64,000 nt of DNA from Limnovirga soli (GTDB lineage: Bacteria > Bacteroidota > Bacteroidia > Chitinophagales > Chitinophagaceae), in NCBI RefSeq assembly GCF_013106755.1, contig NZ_WHPF01000003.1, forward strand, positions 400,755 through 464,754, written 5' to 3'. Position numbers and translations under genes: made by a program. Shown here piece after piece: positions 10,402-19,721 of the stretch. Each line of letters starts with the position of its first letter. Within the stretch, counting starts at the first letter, position 1. Below the pieces are notes generated by a model, which saw nothing but the letters and a program-made list of their open reading frames with translations, made no database searches and had not been told where the DNA came from.

Positions 10402-11157
10402 ATGAAAAAAACAAAGGCCTTAAATTTTTTATTTACCCTTTACCAGTTTGCATGCAATATCCTGCATTTTACAAAACCACGCATATATGTATATACAGAT
10501 TCCAGGGGTTACGATGTAAATAGCAAATATGGTAAAACACCCTGGGGGTCATACATTCATCGGTTATTAAAAAACTATCGGGTAGATTATTGTATTTGTC
10601 CGGAGAAATACACCACCATTGTTGATTTTATAGCGCAGGCAAAAACATTAGATCTGCATAAGTATAAAGCAGTTATCCTGCATTGCGGGGTAGTAGATTT
10701 TTCACCAAGGCCATTAAGTAATATAGCACTCGTAAAAGAAAGTAAAGCCGGTAAGGCAATATTTGATCAATTGTTTCAAAGCAATGCATCCTATTATGCA
10801 AACCCATATCCATTAGAATATATGGGTGAGCCAACTATCAATCTGTATAGTTCGGATTATCTGCAAAAGTCAGTGCTTCCTTTTTTAACAGGTATACCAC
10901 AACTAATATGGATTAATTCAAATCATTTTGTAAAAGGCTGGGAAGGGAATTATGAAAAGGGCAGGCCGGGAAATATAGATGCATTGGTTAGTGAATTTGA
11001 TTACACCATGAAAGCTTCCTTACAAAATATAATTGACATAAAGGGATGGAATGATGCCAGTATCCAAAAATGTACTATTGATAATATCCATTTTACAACT
11101 GAAGGTTTTCAAGCTATTTCCCAACTCATTCACTATAAACTAAAGGCGCAACTATAG
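10402..11157 (+). CDS. SGNH/GDSL-like hydrolase
   Basis: Probably an SGNH-fold esterase or acetyl-transfer enzyme acting on the polysaccharide or its precursors. Residues 28-40 (IYVYTDSRGYDVN) fit block I with the Ser, LHCGVVDFSPRP resembles the block with the oxyanion residue, and DNIHFTTEGFQ near the end supplies the Asp-x-x-His of block V. There is a hydrophobic N-terminus but no clear signal peptide. It sits between the CMP-sugar operon and the flippase, 3 bp before the latter. Family assignment rests on these motifs only. Confidence 0.65.
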   Translation: MKKTKALNFLFTLYQFACNILHFTKPRIYVYTDSRGYDVNSKYGKTPWGSYIHRLLKNYRVDYCICPEKYTTIVDFIAQAKTLDLHKYKAVILHCGVVDFSPRPLSNIALVKESKAGKAIFDQLFQSNASYYANPYPLEYMGEPTINLYSSDYLQKSVLPFLTGIPQLIWINSNHFVKGWEGNYEKGRPGNIDALVSEFDYTMKASLQNIIDIKGWNDASIQKCTIDNIHFTTEGFQAISQLIHYKLKAQL

Positions 11158-11160
11158 CAA

Positions 11161-12597
11161 ATGTTTAAAAAGCTGTTTAGAAGGGTTTGGGATTCGCCTA
11201 CCATTTTAACGGGGGGAAATATGATAAGCAGCACCATTAGGTTGCTAATCTTAACCCCATTAATCCTGGTAAGATATAATATCGATGAAATTGCATTTTG
11301 GTATTTGTTATTAACCATTAACTCTTTTGCTACTGTGATAGATTTTGGGTTTTATCCAACATTCTCAAGAGTAGTTTCCTACGTGTTTCATGGCATGGAG
11401 TCTTTCGATCATAAAACAGGCAGCCATGATGCCGGCAACGGAAAGCCAAACTGGGAATTGATGAAACGCATTTATGGCACCATTAATTCAACCTATTTGG
11501 CCATCAGCTTTTTGGTAATAGTTCTTATTGTATTGTTCTCTTACAATTCAATGAGCAATGTAATTATTAAGACGCATGAACAAACAGAATTGTGGACAGC
11601 CTATTATATCTATGTAATAAGTGTATTCATCAGTTTTTTTTCACGCAAGTTTGATACAGTGATTATTGGCACTAATAACCTAGTTTTAATAACCAGATGG
11701 GATATTGTCAATAATTTTTTAAATGCACTGGTGTCAGTGTTTATTGTATATTTTCATTATAGCCTTACAGTACTAGCCGCATCCCAATTTTTTTTCAGCT
11801 TGTTATTGGTGGCCAGGGCTTATTATCTGGAGCGTATTATATGCGATAAAAAATTCAGGGAATTTAAATTTTTTACCTTTAGTAAGGATGTTTTTTTATG
11901 GTGTTGGTCACCAGCATGGAGGTCGGGTATTTTAATACTTTGTTCTACAGGTATTAATCAGGCAACGGGACTTATTTATTCCAATGTAGCAAATTCTGTT
12001 AACCTGGCTGCTTATTTATTATCCTTAAAATTGGTTACCACAATAGCTCAGTTTTCTCAGGCTCCCTTCTATTCTAAATTACCTTTGCTTTCAGGTTTGC
12101 GGGTGAAAAATGATATTGAGGATTTAAGACAGGTAAGTGCCTCCAGTATGCAAAAGGCATTATTGGTATTTGTAATTGGCATGGGTGGTTTAATATTATT
12201 CGGGCAATGGGGTATGCAACTGATAGGTTCTAAGGCATCCTTAATTGATTACAGAATTTTGATGGTAATGGCAATAGTTTGGTTTCTTGAAAGGCATCAT
12301 GCGATGCATGCCCAGATTTATGTAACAACAAATAAAATTCCTTTTTATAAATCTGCGATAGTTACCGGTGTTATTAATATCAGTTTGTTAGTAATATTAC
12401 TTCCTGTCATCGATGTTTGGGCATTTCCGGTTGCACAGGGAATTTCAAATTTGGCTATAAACAATTGGTGGAATGTGTCCGTATCCATCAAGTCACTTCA
12501 AACAAACTTTAAGCAATTTTTCCTTAAAAGTGCTTTTGTACCTGTTTGTATAATTTTATTTATTTTCTTAATTAAATTCTTGATTCAGGCAATCTAA
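11161..12597 (+). CDS. wzx: Flippase, Wzx-like polysaccharide transporter
   Basis: A polytopic inner-membrane protein of 478 aa with 11-13 predicted hydrophobic helices, consistent with the MATE/MVF-type flippases that move lipid-linked repeat units to the periplasm. The first helix block (LLILTPLILVRYNIDEIAFW) and the WYLLLTINSFATVIDFGF region match the usual N-terminus. It lies among glycosyltransferases and two genes before the putative polymerase. The sequence is divergent, so the call leans on topology and context. Confidence 0.8.
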   Translation: MFKKLFRRVWDSPTILTGGNMISSTIRLLILTPLILVRYNIDEIAFWYLLLTINSFATVIDFGFYPTFSRVVSYVFHGMESFDHKTGSHDAGNGKPNWELMKRIYGTINSTYLAISFLVIVLIVLFSYNSMSNVIIKTHEQTELWTAYYIYVISVFISFFSRKFDTVIIGTNNLVLITRWDIVNNFLNALVSVFIVYFHYSLTVLAASQFFFSLLLVARAYYLERIICDKKFREFKFFTFSKDVFLWCWSPAWRSGILILCSTGINQATGLIYSNVANSVNLAAYLLSLKLVTTIAQFSQAPFYSKLPLLSGLRVKNDIEDLRQVSASSMQKALLVFVIGMGGLILFGQWGMQLIGSKASLIDYRILMVMAIVWFLERHHAMHAQIYVTTNKIPFYKSAIVTGVINISLLVILLPVIDVWAFPVAQGISNLAINNWWNVSVSIKSLQTNFKQFFLKSAFVPVCIILFIFLIKFLIQAI

Positions 12598-12598
12598 T

Positions 12599-13468
12599 AT
12601 GAAAAAGTTTCTAAAAACAATTATCAACCCCATTTTCTTTCTATTTGTAGACCGGTATTCATATTCTCCCAATATCAATCCCTATAAAAATTTCATTAAG
12701 CTTTGTTTATATACTTCTAAATATAAATTGGCCTCATTAGGAATATTTTTATCAAAGAATGAGAAAATATTGGCGGGATTAAAAGATAAACATCGTGGAG
12801 AAAGGTGCTTTTTAATAGGAAATGGTCCTTCATTAAACTTACTGGATCTTACTAAACTTAAAAGCGAATACACCTTTGGTGTAAATGCCATTTATCTCAA
12901 TTATGAGAAAATGCAGTTTCATCCTACTTACTATGTAGTTGAAGATTACCTGGTGGCTGAGGATAGATGCAAAGAAATAAATGCGTATAAAGCACCAGTG
13001 CATAAATTTTATGGTACTTATCTGGATTATGTGCTTCAAAAGGATGAGAAATCTATCTTCTTAAATGTATTAATGAATTATAGCGAACCTTTTGAACCAT
13101 TTTTTTCACAAAACCCTGTAAGAAGCCTTGGCGTAGGAGGCAGTGTAACATTTATTTGTTTGCAATTGGCATTTTATATGGGTTTTAAAGAAGTGTATAT
13201 GATTGGATTTGATCATAATTATAAAGTTCCGGAAGCAGATATAGACGATAAAAAAGTTATTCTTTCAAAAGAAGACGATGTAAATCATTTTGCACCGGGA
13301 TATTTTGGAAAAGGATATAGATGGCATGATCCAAGGGTAGATAGAATGACGCAGGGCTTTTCCGCTGCCCGTCTGGCATTTGAAAAGGATGGCAGGGCTG
13401 TTTACAATGCAACCGCAGGGGGGCATTTGGAAACCTTTGAAAGGGTGAAATATGAAACTTTGTTTTAA
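12599..13468 (+). CDS. DUF115 / MptE-like protein, possible glycosyltransferase
   Basis: The middle contains a DUF115-like core: GERCFLIGNGPSLNLLDL (about 67-84), FGVNAIY, and LGVGGSVTFICLQLAFYMGF followed by VYMIGFDHNY. The family includes the Maf flagellin glycosyltransferases, which use CMP-nonulosonic acids, and archaeal MptE pyrophosphokinases. With a CMP-sugar synthetase five genes upstream, I infer that it could transfer the CMP-activated sugar. It starts 1 bp after the flippase stop. The reaction is unproven. Confidence 0.7.
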   Translation: MKKFLKTIINPIFFLFVDRYSYSPNINPYKNFIKLCLYTSKYKLASLGIFLSKNEKILAGLKDKHRGERCFLIGNGPSLNLLDLTKLKSEYTFGVNAIYLNYEKMQFHPTYYVVEDYLVAEDRCKEINAYKAPVHKFYGTYLDYVLQKDEKSIFLNVLMNYSEPFEPFFSQNPVRSLGVGGSVTFICLQLAFYMGFKEVYMIGFDHNYKVPEADIDDKKVILSKEDDVNHFAPGYFGKGYRWHDPRVDRMTQGFSAARLAFEKDGRAVYNATAGGHLETFERVKYETLF

Positions 13469-13502
13469 GAAATATTTTTAATAAGCATAAATCTACCAGA
13501 TT

Positions 13503-14420
13503 TTGATCAGTGTATGTATTTGTACATATAACCCCAATGAAAAATATTTAAACAGGGTTATAAATAGTATTCTTAGCCAGGATCTAGAGAAGCATAGCTG
13601 GGAGTTTTTTATAGTCGACAACAACAGCGCTCATCCGGTGAGTAATATTGATATAGTATTACAAAACAATATTAAGGTAGTAGTAGAGAAAACACCCGGA
13701 TTAACTGCAGCAAGGAAATGCGCTAATAACATTGCCAATGGAGATATTATAGTGTTTGTAGATGATGATAATATATTAAATCCGGACTATCTCAGTAAGG
13801 TAGAATATTCCTTTGAAGATAAAAGCATTGGCATACTAAGCGGGGCAATATTACCTGAATATGAGCAGGCACCAGAGGAGTGGTTTTACACTTATGAAGA
13901 AATGATTGCCATAAGAAGGCTTACAGGTTCAAGTGTGTTATTAAATGATAAACATGTATATAATGGCAGATTTCCCATTGGTGCAGGGATGGCGGTAAGA
14001 AAAATGATTTTAAATGAATATTTCTGCAATCATTTAACTGCAGCCAACTATATTGAGGGGCGTAAAGGAAATGAATTGTCTTCCGGCGAAGATATTGACC
14101 TTGATTTTTTTGCCATCAGTATCCAATATAAGATTGGTATTTACCCCTTATTGAAAATGAAGCATATTATACCGGCATCCCGTGTATCAATAGAATATAT
14201 CAAACGACTTACCATTTCCTCGCTAAACAGCTCGTATTTGATTAATCAAAAATGGAAAGTTCATTTTGGTGAAAATGTAATTGATTGCTTTGATCTTGAT
14301 AAACCGGCAATTTTGATAAGATTAATCTGGAATATGGTGTTAGGGAGTATTAGCAGGAAAAAATATCTCCGGTTTGTTTTTTTAAAATCATTGTATAAAT
14401 ATCAAAAGGCTTTAGGGTAG
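13503..14420 (+). CDS. Glycosyltransferase family 2 with TTG start
   Basis: A GT-A transferase of 305 aa. The family's conserved opening, ISVCICTYNPNEKYL, begins immediately at the first codon, which is TTG at 13503. An in-frame TAA lies at 13488, and only ATT or ATC codons lie between, so the start must be a rare codon. Further motifs are FFIVDNNSA, TPGLTAARKCA, FVDDDNILNPDYL (the DxD-like metal site) and SGEDIDLDF. Likely an assembly transferase for the repeat unit. Confidence 0.82.
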   Translation: MISVCICTYNPNEKYLNRVINSILSQDLEKHSWEFFIVDNNSAHPVSNIDIVLQNNIKVVVEKTPGLTAARKCANNIANGDIIVFVDDDNILNPDYLSKVEYSFEDKSIGILSGAILPEYEQAPEEWFYTYEEMIAIRRLTGSSVLLNDKHVYNGRFPIGAGMAVRKMILNEYFCNHLTAANYIEGRKGNELSSGEDIDLDFFAISIQYKIGIYPLLKMKHIIPASRVSIEYIKRLTISSLNSSYLINQKWKVHFGENVIDCFDLDKPAILIRLIWNMVLGSISRKKYLRFVFLKSLYKYQKALG

Positions 14421-14431
14421 TTAGTAATATT

Positions 14432-15682
14432 ATGGATAATTTTTCTGCTTCCGTTACACCAAAAAGAGGAGTGCTGTTCAATTTGTTACCAGCCTTTTAT
14501 TTTCTGGTATTATTGTTTTTTATACGGTCCTCAGTACAAGACAATAATACTACATTGCTTTTATTGGCCGAAGGCGGATTGGCAGCGCTTTGTTATCTTT
14601 TCTTTTACAATAGTTTTTTTAAAAAATACTTCTATAAAATAAATGTATACCTGCTAATATTTTATGCAACATATTATCTCATTTTTGGCTATAATTTCGG
14701 GCTCTCCTTTTTTCAAACACTTACCTATTTTGCCATAATATTTTCAAATATTATTATTGCAACTGTAGTAAGTTCTAAAAACAATTTTCTTACAATAAAG
14801 CATTTTATAGCAAGCCTGCTTTTTCTTACCTTTTTTGTGGTTTTTATTCCAACCTATCTTTCAGTACAAAGTTTGGAGTTGGGCGCCTTTTATAATTTTA
14901 CCGATAAGAGCCTGCTTACCGTAACGACCATGGATTCCCCTCTTATTGCTGCTTTGTTATTATTATTATCGGGGTATGATATTTTCTTTAATAAAAAATT
15001 TACACTGCTTAATTTTTTATCAGCTGCCTTTGCCTTGTATATATTAATGCTGTTTAGCCGAAGAGGTTTTATATTAAGCAGTATACTATCCTTCTCTTTT
15101 TATTTCCTGTACATAAAAGTTAAGAAGAACTGGCTGGTATATGCACTATTGCTTTTCCTGTTTTTGCCCCTTTTCTGGGATACTCTATCTACTTATCTTG
15201 TTCTAATTGCCGATAATTCTATCTTCTCAAAACTAATTTTAAGAAACGATACCGAAACCCTTCTTAGTGCTACAGGCAGGGCATCTGCATGGGCAAATAT
15301 TCTGGAAGTATTTCTCCAGTTCAAATCGAAATTGATGCTAGGCTTTCATGGCAGAATACCAGCTGAATTTTTCCCCTCCACGGATGAAAATGGCAGATAC
15401 GAACATGCGCATAATACTTTTCTGCAATTGTTTTTGGAGGGCGGGTATTTTATGAATATTATATTCCTGTTAATGCTCATATTTTCTTTGCGCAATTATT
15501 TAAAGGCTAGAAAAGTAAATAGCAACTACCACAACTTTTATTTTATCCTCCTCATATTTATGTTAAACATATCAGCCACCGAAACATTGATAAGGTATGT
15601 ACAGTTTACAAATTTTATTTTCTGTTTTGTACTGGTGGCGTTTAATGTGTCTAATTATCAGGTAATTAAAAGCAAAACATAA
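14432..15682 (+). CDS. wzy: O-antigen polymerase/ligase-like membrane protein
   Basis: A polytopic membrane protein of 416 aa with about 11 hydrophobic segments. The Wzy_C/O-antigen ligase signature is present as LMLGFHGRIP, then YEHAHNTFLQLFLEGGYF, containing the conserved His-x-x-(N) motif in the large periplasmic loop. Its place in a locus with a flippase, Wza and Wzc makes polymerase the likelier role than ligase. Such genes diverge fast, so the exact function is inferred. Confidence 0.8.
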   Translation: MDNFSASVTPKRGVLFNLLPAFYFLVLLFFIRSSVQDNNTTLLLLAEGGLAALCYLFFYNSFFKKYFYKINVYLLIFYATYYLIFGYNFGLSFFQTLTYFAIIFSNIIIATVVSSKNNFLTIKHFIASLLFLTFFVVFIPTYLSVQSLELGAFYNFTDKSLLTVTTMDSPLIAALLLLLSGYDIFFNKKFTLLNFLSAAFALYILMLFSRRGFILSSILSFSFYFLYIKVKKNWLVYALLLFLFLPLFWDTLSTYLVLIADNSIFSKLILRNDTETLLSATGRASAWANILEVFLQFKSKLMLGFHGRIPAEFFPSTDENGRYEHAHNTFLQLFLEGGYFMNIIFLLMLIFSLRNYLKARKVNSNYHNFYFILLIFMLNISATETLIRYVQFTNFIFCFVLVAFNVSNYQVIKSKT

Positions 15683-15698
15683 TCGCTTCTTTTTATCC

Positions 15699-16706
15699 AT
15701 GCCCCGCACTTTTATAGTATATTATAGTTTTAAAAATACTGCCGGCAATCATGCCGGTATGGCTTATCTGGCAAAGGTTTTAAAAGATTCGGGCAATCAA
15801 ATACATCTTTTAGCCAACTTGCCGCAGGAATATAAGGGTGGCCGTTATTTTTCAAGGATACATGCTTTTTTCCTTAGTTTGTACCTGGTGCTTATTCTCA
15901 GGAAAAATGATAAAGTATTTTTTTTTGAATACCTCACCAAAGAGGTTGGCCATCAGGAAAAAATAGCCGGCACACTTCGCTTTTTTGGCAAACAAAATCA
16001 ATTGTTCGGATTGGTACATCTTTCAGGTGCGCACCTGCTGGAATTATATCATTCCAAATCAACTATTCAAAAGGCATTAGGGCCATTGAATAAAATAATG
16101 GTGCTAGGCAGCAGTTTACAATCTTTTCTTACAAGTCTACCTTTACAACAGCAGGTAGTTTCCACGTTTCATTATGTAGACACTACATTTTATCACCCCA
16201 TAAACAATAGTGTACCTCAGCAAAACCTGCAGGTATTAAGTGTGGGTAGCCTTAAAAGAAACTTTGCTTTATTGCAACAATTGGTAAAAGAATGTCCGCA
16301 AATTACTTTTCATATTTGTATGGGTAAAGCAAACCTGCAACATTTGTTTGCTGGCATGCCCAATGTGCAACTATATCCCTACCTGCCCGAAAAAGATATG
16401 CTTGCTTTAATGCAACAATGCCATACTGCCATTTCAGTTATGGAAGATACCGTGGGCAGCAATGTAATAACTTCTGCTATGGCAGCAGGTTTAGTACAGG
16501 TGGTATCTGATGTGGGTTCTATTCGGGATTATTGCACAACGGAGACGGCTTTTCTTTGTTCACAGCCGGCCGATTTTATACAGGCCCTGCAAACCTTATA
16601 TCAAAATCCTTTACTGCTAAATAAAATGCAGCTGGCTAACCGGCAGGCTGCGCTGCAGTTTAGTAAAGAAAATTTTATACAGGTGTTCAATGCATTTATT
16701 GAATAG
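15699..16706 (+). CDS. Glycosyltransferase, GT-B fold (family 4-like)
   Basis: A 335-aa protein whose second half resembles GT4 enzymes: LSVGSLKRNFALLQQL, then HICMGKANLQHLF, and VMEDTVGSNVITSAMAAGLVQVVSDVGSIRDY in pieces, matching the donor-binding E-x7-E region loosely. The N-terminus (FIVYYSFKNTAGNHAG) fits the acceptor-domain loop. Family assignment is weaker than for the other transferases here. It ends at a paired REP-like element. Confidence 0.7.
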   Translation: MPRTFIVYYSFKNTAGNHAGMAYLAKVLKDSGNQIHLLANLPQEYKGGRYFSRIHAFFLSLYLVLILRKNDKVFFFEYLTKEVGHQEKIAGTLRFFGKQNQLFGLVHLSGAHLLELYHSKSTIQKALGPLNKIMVLGSSLQSFLTSLPLQQQVVSTFHYVDTTFYHPINNSVPQQNLQVLSVGSLKRNFALLQQLVKECPQITFHICMGKANLQHLFAGMPNVQLYPYLPEKDMLALMQQCHTAISVMEDTVGSNVITSAMAAGLVQVVSDVGSIRDYCTTETAFLCSQPADFIQALQTLYQNPLLLNKMQLANRQAALQFSKENFIQVFNAFIE

Positions 16707-16716
16707 CTTTTCTTTT

Positions 16717-16875
16717 TTGAGCCCAGCAATTTTTTTACATGGCATCCAGGTTGCGTCGCACTCTTGTACGTTCTGTTCTTTGCGCATCAAACTGTAATAT
16801 TTGCTGCGGTATTTGTTGCAGTACAAGTGTGCGACGCAAGGATGTTGACATATGCATCAACAGCCGGGTTCATAG
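16717..16875. repeat. Paired REP-like element
   Basis: Two facing cores, 16750-16770 (+) and 16821-16840 (-), separated by 50 bp, could form a hairpin with arms of about 20 bp. The outer flanks carry GAGCCCAGC on the left and AGCCGGGTTC on the right, themselves roughly complementary. It fills the 216-bp gap between two transferase genes. Confidence 0.8.
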
Positions 16876-16922
16876 ATGTTAGAATTATACAGCCAATGGC
16901 TAAATTTTTATACTACTGATAC

Positions 16923-17816
16923 ATGACAAGTCCTTTAGTCTCGGTTTTAATGTGTGTATACAATGGGGCAAACCTGCTGCCATTTACTATTGAAAGTATA
17001 CTGGAGCAAACATTTACCCGTTTTGAATGCATTATTGTGAATGATGGTTCTACAGATGATTCATTATCCATCATAGAAAAATATGCTGCCATTGATGATA
17101 GAATAAAACTGATAAATAAACCCAATTCGGGGTTGATTAATAGCCTGAATGTTGGCCTGCAGGCCTGCACCTGTGATATTGTAATAAGGCATGATGCAGA
17201 AGATATTTCGCACAAAAACAGGTTTGAAATTTTGTACAACGAAATGCTGCAACGGCCGGATGTGGCTTGTGTGGCCACGCTTTCTTTTTTTATTAATACA
17301 TCTTTGCAGGTAATAGGTTTTTCTCCGCTGCAGCCCGGACTTGATTTAAATGAAGCGCTGGATAAAAATCAAACAAAAATCTGGCACCCCAATGTGGTGT
17401 ATCGCAAAAAGGATGTGTTAAGTGTAGGTGGTTATCCCAATGTGCCCCATGCAGAAGATCATGCACTTTGGAAACTAATGCGGCAAAAAGGGTTAACATT
17501 TTTTATGTTGCGCAAGCCCATATACGCATACCTGAAAGAACCTACGGGCGTAAGTTATAACAATATGTTTACCCAGGTAAAAGCAGTAGTTGATGCCGGC
17601 AATATTACCACCACCGATGATACCATTGCAGCTATTGTTACCCGTAATAGAATTAGAAACCAATATTTGTATGGCTTTCCAAAAGAAATAGATAACCAGC
17701 CATTGTTTTGGGTAATGTATTTCAAATTGCTGGCTGTTTACCAGCGCTTGCTTATTTTTAAATACCGTTCCTATTTAAAAGGGTTTACTGCATTAAAGCA
17801 AAAGCAGAAAGCCTAA
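16923..17816 (+). CDS. Glycosyltransferase family 2
   Basis: A GT-A transferase of 297 aa. It opens with VSVLMCVYNGANLLPFTIES, followed by FECIIVNDGSTDDSLSII, the DxD-like VIRHDAEDISHKNRFEI and the acceptor/base region HAEDHALWKLM. It is predicted to act on the cytoplasmic side, adding a sugar to the undecaprenyl-linked unit. It starts a compact + strand block with a methyltransferase and GT4 enzyme downstream (11-bp spacing to the first). Confidence 0.9.
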   Translation: MTSPLVSVLMCVYNGANLLPFTIESILEQTFTRFECIIVNDGSTDDSLSIIEKYAAIDDRIKLINKPNSGLINSLNVGLQACTCDIVIRHDAEDISHKNRFEILYNEMLQRPDVACVATLSFFINTSLQVIGFSPLQPGLDLNEALDKNQTKIWHPNVVYRKKDVLSVGGYPNVPHAEDHALWKLMRQKGLTFFMLRKPIYAYLKEPTGVSYNNMFTQVKAVVDAGNITTTDDTIAAIVTRNRIRNQYLYGFPKEIDNQPLFWVMYFKLLAVYQRLLIFKYRSYLKGFTALKQKQKA

Positions 17817-17827
17817 ATTATATTGCT

Positions 17828-18601
17828 ATGAGTAATGATATTGTAGAAATAAACAGGGCTTATTACAATAAATCGTATTCGGCCAAAACTGTTTTATTTG
17901 GATTAATTCATTCCTGGATTTCTTTTGACCAGCAATCAAAATCCAGAAAAAATTTTGAGGAAATACAGCCTTTAATAGAAGCCTGTACACATAAGCCGGT
18001 GTATTATCTGGACTATGGTTTTGGCCATGGTTCCCTGTTATTAAAAATGCCAGCAGGTGTGGCTATTTATGGTTGCGATATTGCAGATGAAGCAGTGCGT
18101 AACCTGAATAATATTGCCGGTGTGTTAAAAAGAAATATAAAAGTTACTACTGTAGAAAATTTTGATGCATTTGTAAATGGAGTTTCTTTTAATATTATTT
18201 CCTGCTCACATGTTCTAGAGCATGTAGAAGATGATGCTGCTTTGGTTGGTATTTTTAAAAAGCATTTACATAAGGATGGAAAACTGGTGATTAACTTACC
18301 TGTAAATGAAGTTTGGAACGATCCCAAACATGCCCGAAAATATACTCCGCAATCTGCCACAGACTTATTGGGCAGTCACGGGTTTGTTGTAGAGAAAATG
18401 TTGCAGTGCGACAGATTAACAGCATTTTTTTTGCACCACGAACAGGTGAAACCAGTGGCAAAACCTTTTAAAATAATGTTGCGGGCAATCAGGCTATTTT
18501 TTGCAGTTATGCCTGGCTTTTTTTCTACAATGGCGGATAAATGGCTGCCGGCAAAATATGAATTTCAGCAGTTAATACTTGTAGCCCGTTTACATGAATA
18601 A
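17828..18601 (+). CDS. Class I SAM-dependent methyltransferase
   Basis: A 257-aa methyltransferase of the type-11/12/23 kind. The SAM-binding glycine motif is YLDYGFGHGSLLLKM (about 58-72), with the acidic residue in IYGCDIADEAV and motif IISCSHVLEHVEDDAAL typical of this clan. It probably methylates a sugar hydroxyl or the chain terminus. Its 3' end overlaps the next glycosyltransferase by 8 bp. Confidence 0.88.
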   Translation: MSNDIVEINRAYYNKSYSAKTVLFGLIHSWISFDQQSKSRKNFEEIQPLIEACTHKPVYYLDYGFGHGSLLLKMPAGVAIYGCDIADEAVRNLNNIAGVLKRNIKVTTVENFDAFVNGVSFNIISCSHVLEHVEDDAALVGIFKKHLHKDGKLVINLPVNEVWNDPKHARKYTPQSATDLLGSHGFVVEKMLQCDRLTAFFLHHEQVKPVAKPFKIMLRAIRLFFAVMPGFFSTMADKWLPAKYEFQQLILVARLHE

Positions 18602-19700
18602 AATATTGGTGGTTGGACAAACCCCGCCACCTATTGGGGGGCAGGCGGTGATGATTGAGGAAATTATTAATGCTCCGTATACCAATGCTCGCATATATCA
18701 TGTGCGTATGGCTTTTTCTAAAGGCATGGATGATATGGGGCGGATACAGGTAGCCAAGATTTTTCACCTGTTTTCTGTTATACTGCATATTTGGTATTAT
18801 AGAATAGTAAAGGGTGTAAACATACTTTATTACCCTCCTTCCGGTCCGGATAAGGTACCTGTTTACAGAGATATCATTATACTGGTTGCTACCCGGTGGA
18901 TGTTTTCTAAAACCATTTTTCACTTTCATGCCGGTGGGCTTTCTGAATTTTGGCCCCGCCTTGGCCGTATGGCTCAATTTCTTTTTAAGCTGGCCTTTTT
19001 TTACCCGGATGCCACCATCTCTCTATCTACACTGGTGCCGCCGGATGCAGCATTTATAAAATCCCGCAAACAATATATTATTCCTTATGGCATAGCAGAT
19101 GAGTATACAACCGCTTATGATAAATTGAACAATAAGTTGCCCTTACGGATATTATTTATGGGCGTAATGCGTGAAACCAAGGGCGAGTTTATTTTGCTGG
19201 AAGCCTGCCGCCAACTGGCAGCAAAAGGGATAGAATTTGCAGTAGATTTTGCAGGCAGCTTTCATAACAAAGCCATAGAACAACAGTTTTATGATTTTGT
19301 TGAAACACACCAATTACAAAAAAATGTGTTTTACCGGGGTGTAGTAAGTGGAGAAGATAAAAGGCAATTATTTGCCAGTGCAGATATTTTTTGCTTTCCC
19401 AGTTATTTTGAATCAGAAACCTTTGGATTGGTGGTTGTGGAAGCCATGCAGTTTTGCCTGCCGGTGGTAAGCACTAACTGGCGCGGCATTCCAGGTAATG
19501 TAGCTAATGGAGTAAACGGTTTTTTGGTAAATATAAAAGATGCCCAAGCCGTAGCCGAAAAATTGGAATTGCTTTTATTGGATAATGCTTTAAGGGCAAA
19601 AATGGGTGCTAACAGCAGGGCAATATACCTGGAGAAATTTACAACAGATAGATTTTTGCAATTAATGGATACTTGTTTTTCAGCACCGTATAATCGTTAA
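18594..19700 (+). CDS. Glycosyltransferase family 4
   Basis: A GT-B enzyme of 368 aa. VVGQTPPPIGGQAVMIEEII gives the N-terminal glycine loop, RILFMGVMRETKGEFILLEA is the start of the C-terminal donor domain, and SYFESETFGLVVVEAMQ carries the E-x7-E motif, followed by LPVVSTNWRGIPGNV. The gene overlaps the methyltransferase, which suggests coupled expression. The donor and linkage are unknown. Confidence 0.92.
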   Translation: MNKILVVGQTPPPIGGQAVMIEEIINAPYTNARIYHVRMAFSKGMDDMGRIQVAKIFHLFSVILHIWYYRIVKGVNILYYPPSGPDKVPVYRDIIILVATRWMFSKTIFHFHAGGLSEFWPRLGRMAQFLFKLAFFYPDATISLSTLVPPDAAFIKSRKQYIIPYGIADEYTTAYDKLNNKLPLRILFMGVMRETKGEFILLEACRQLAAKGIEFAVDFAGSFHNKAIEQQFYDFVETHQLQKNVFYRGVVSGEDKRQLFASADIFCFPSYFESETFGLVVVEAMQFCLPVVSTNWRGIPGNVANGVNGFLVNIKDAQAVAEKLELLLLDNALRAKMGANSRAIYLEKFTTDRFLQLMDTCFSAPYNR

Positions 19701-19721
19701 ACGCTTTTTTAATTTTACAGG

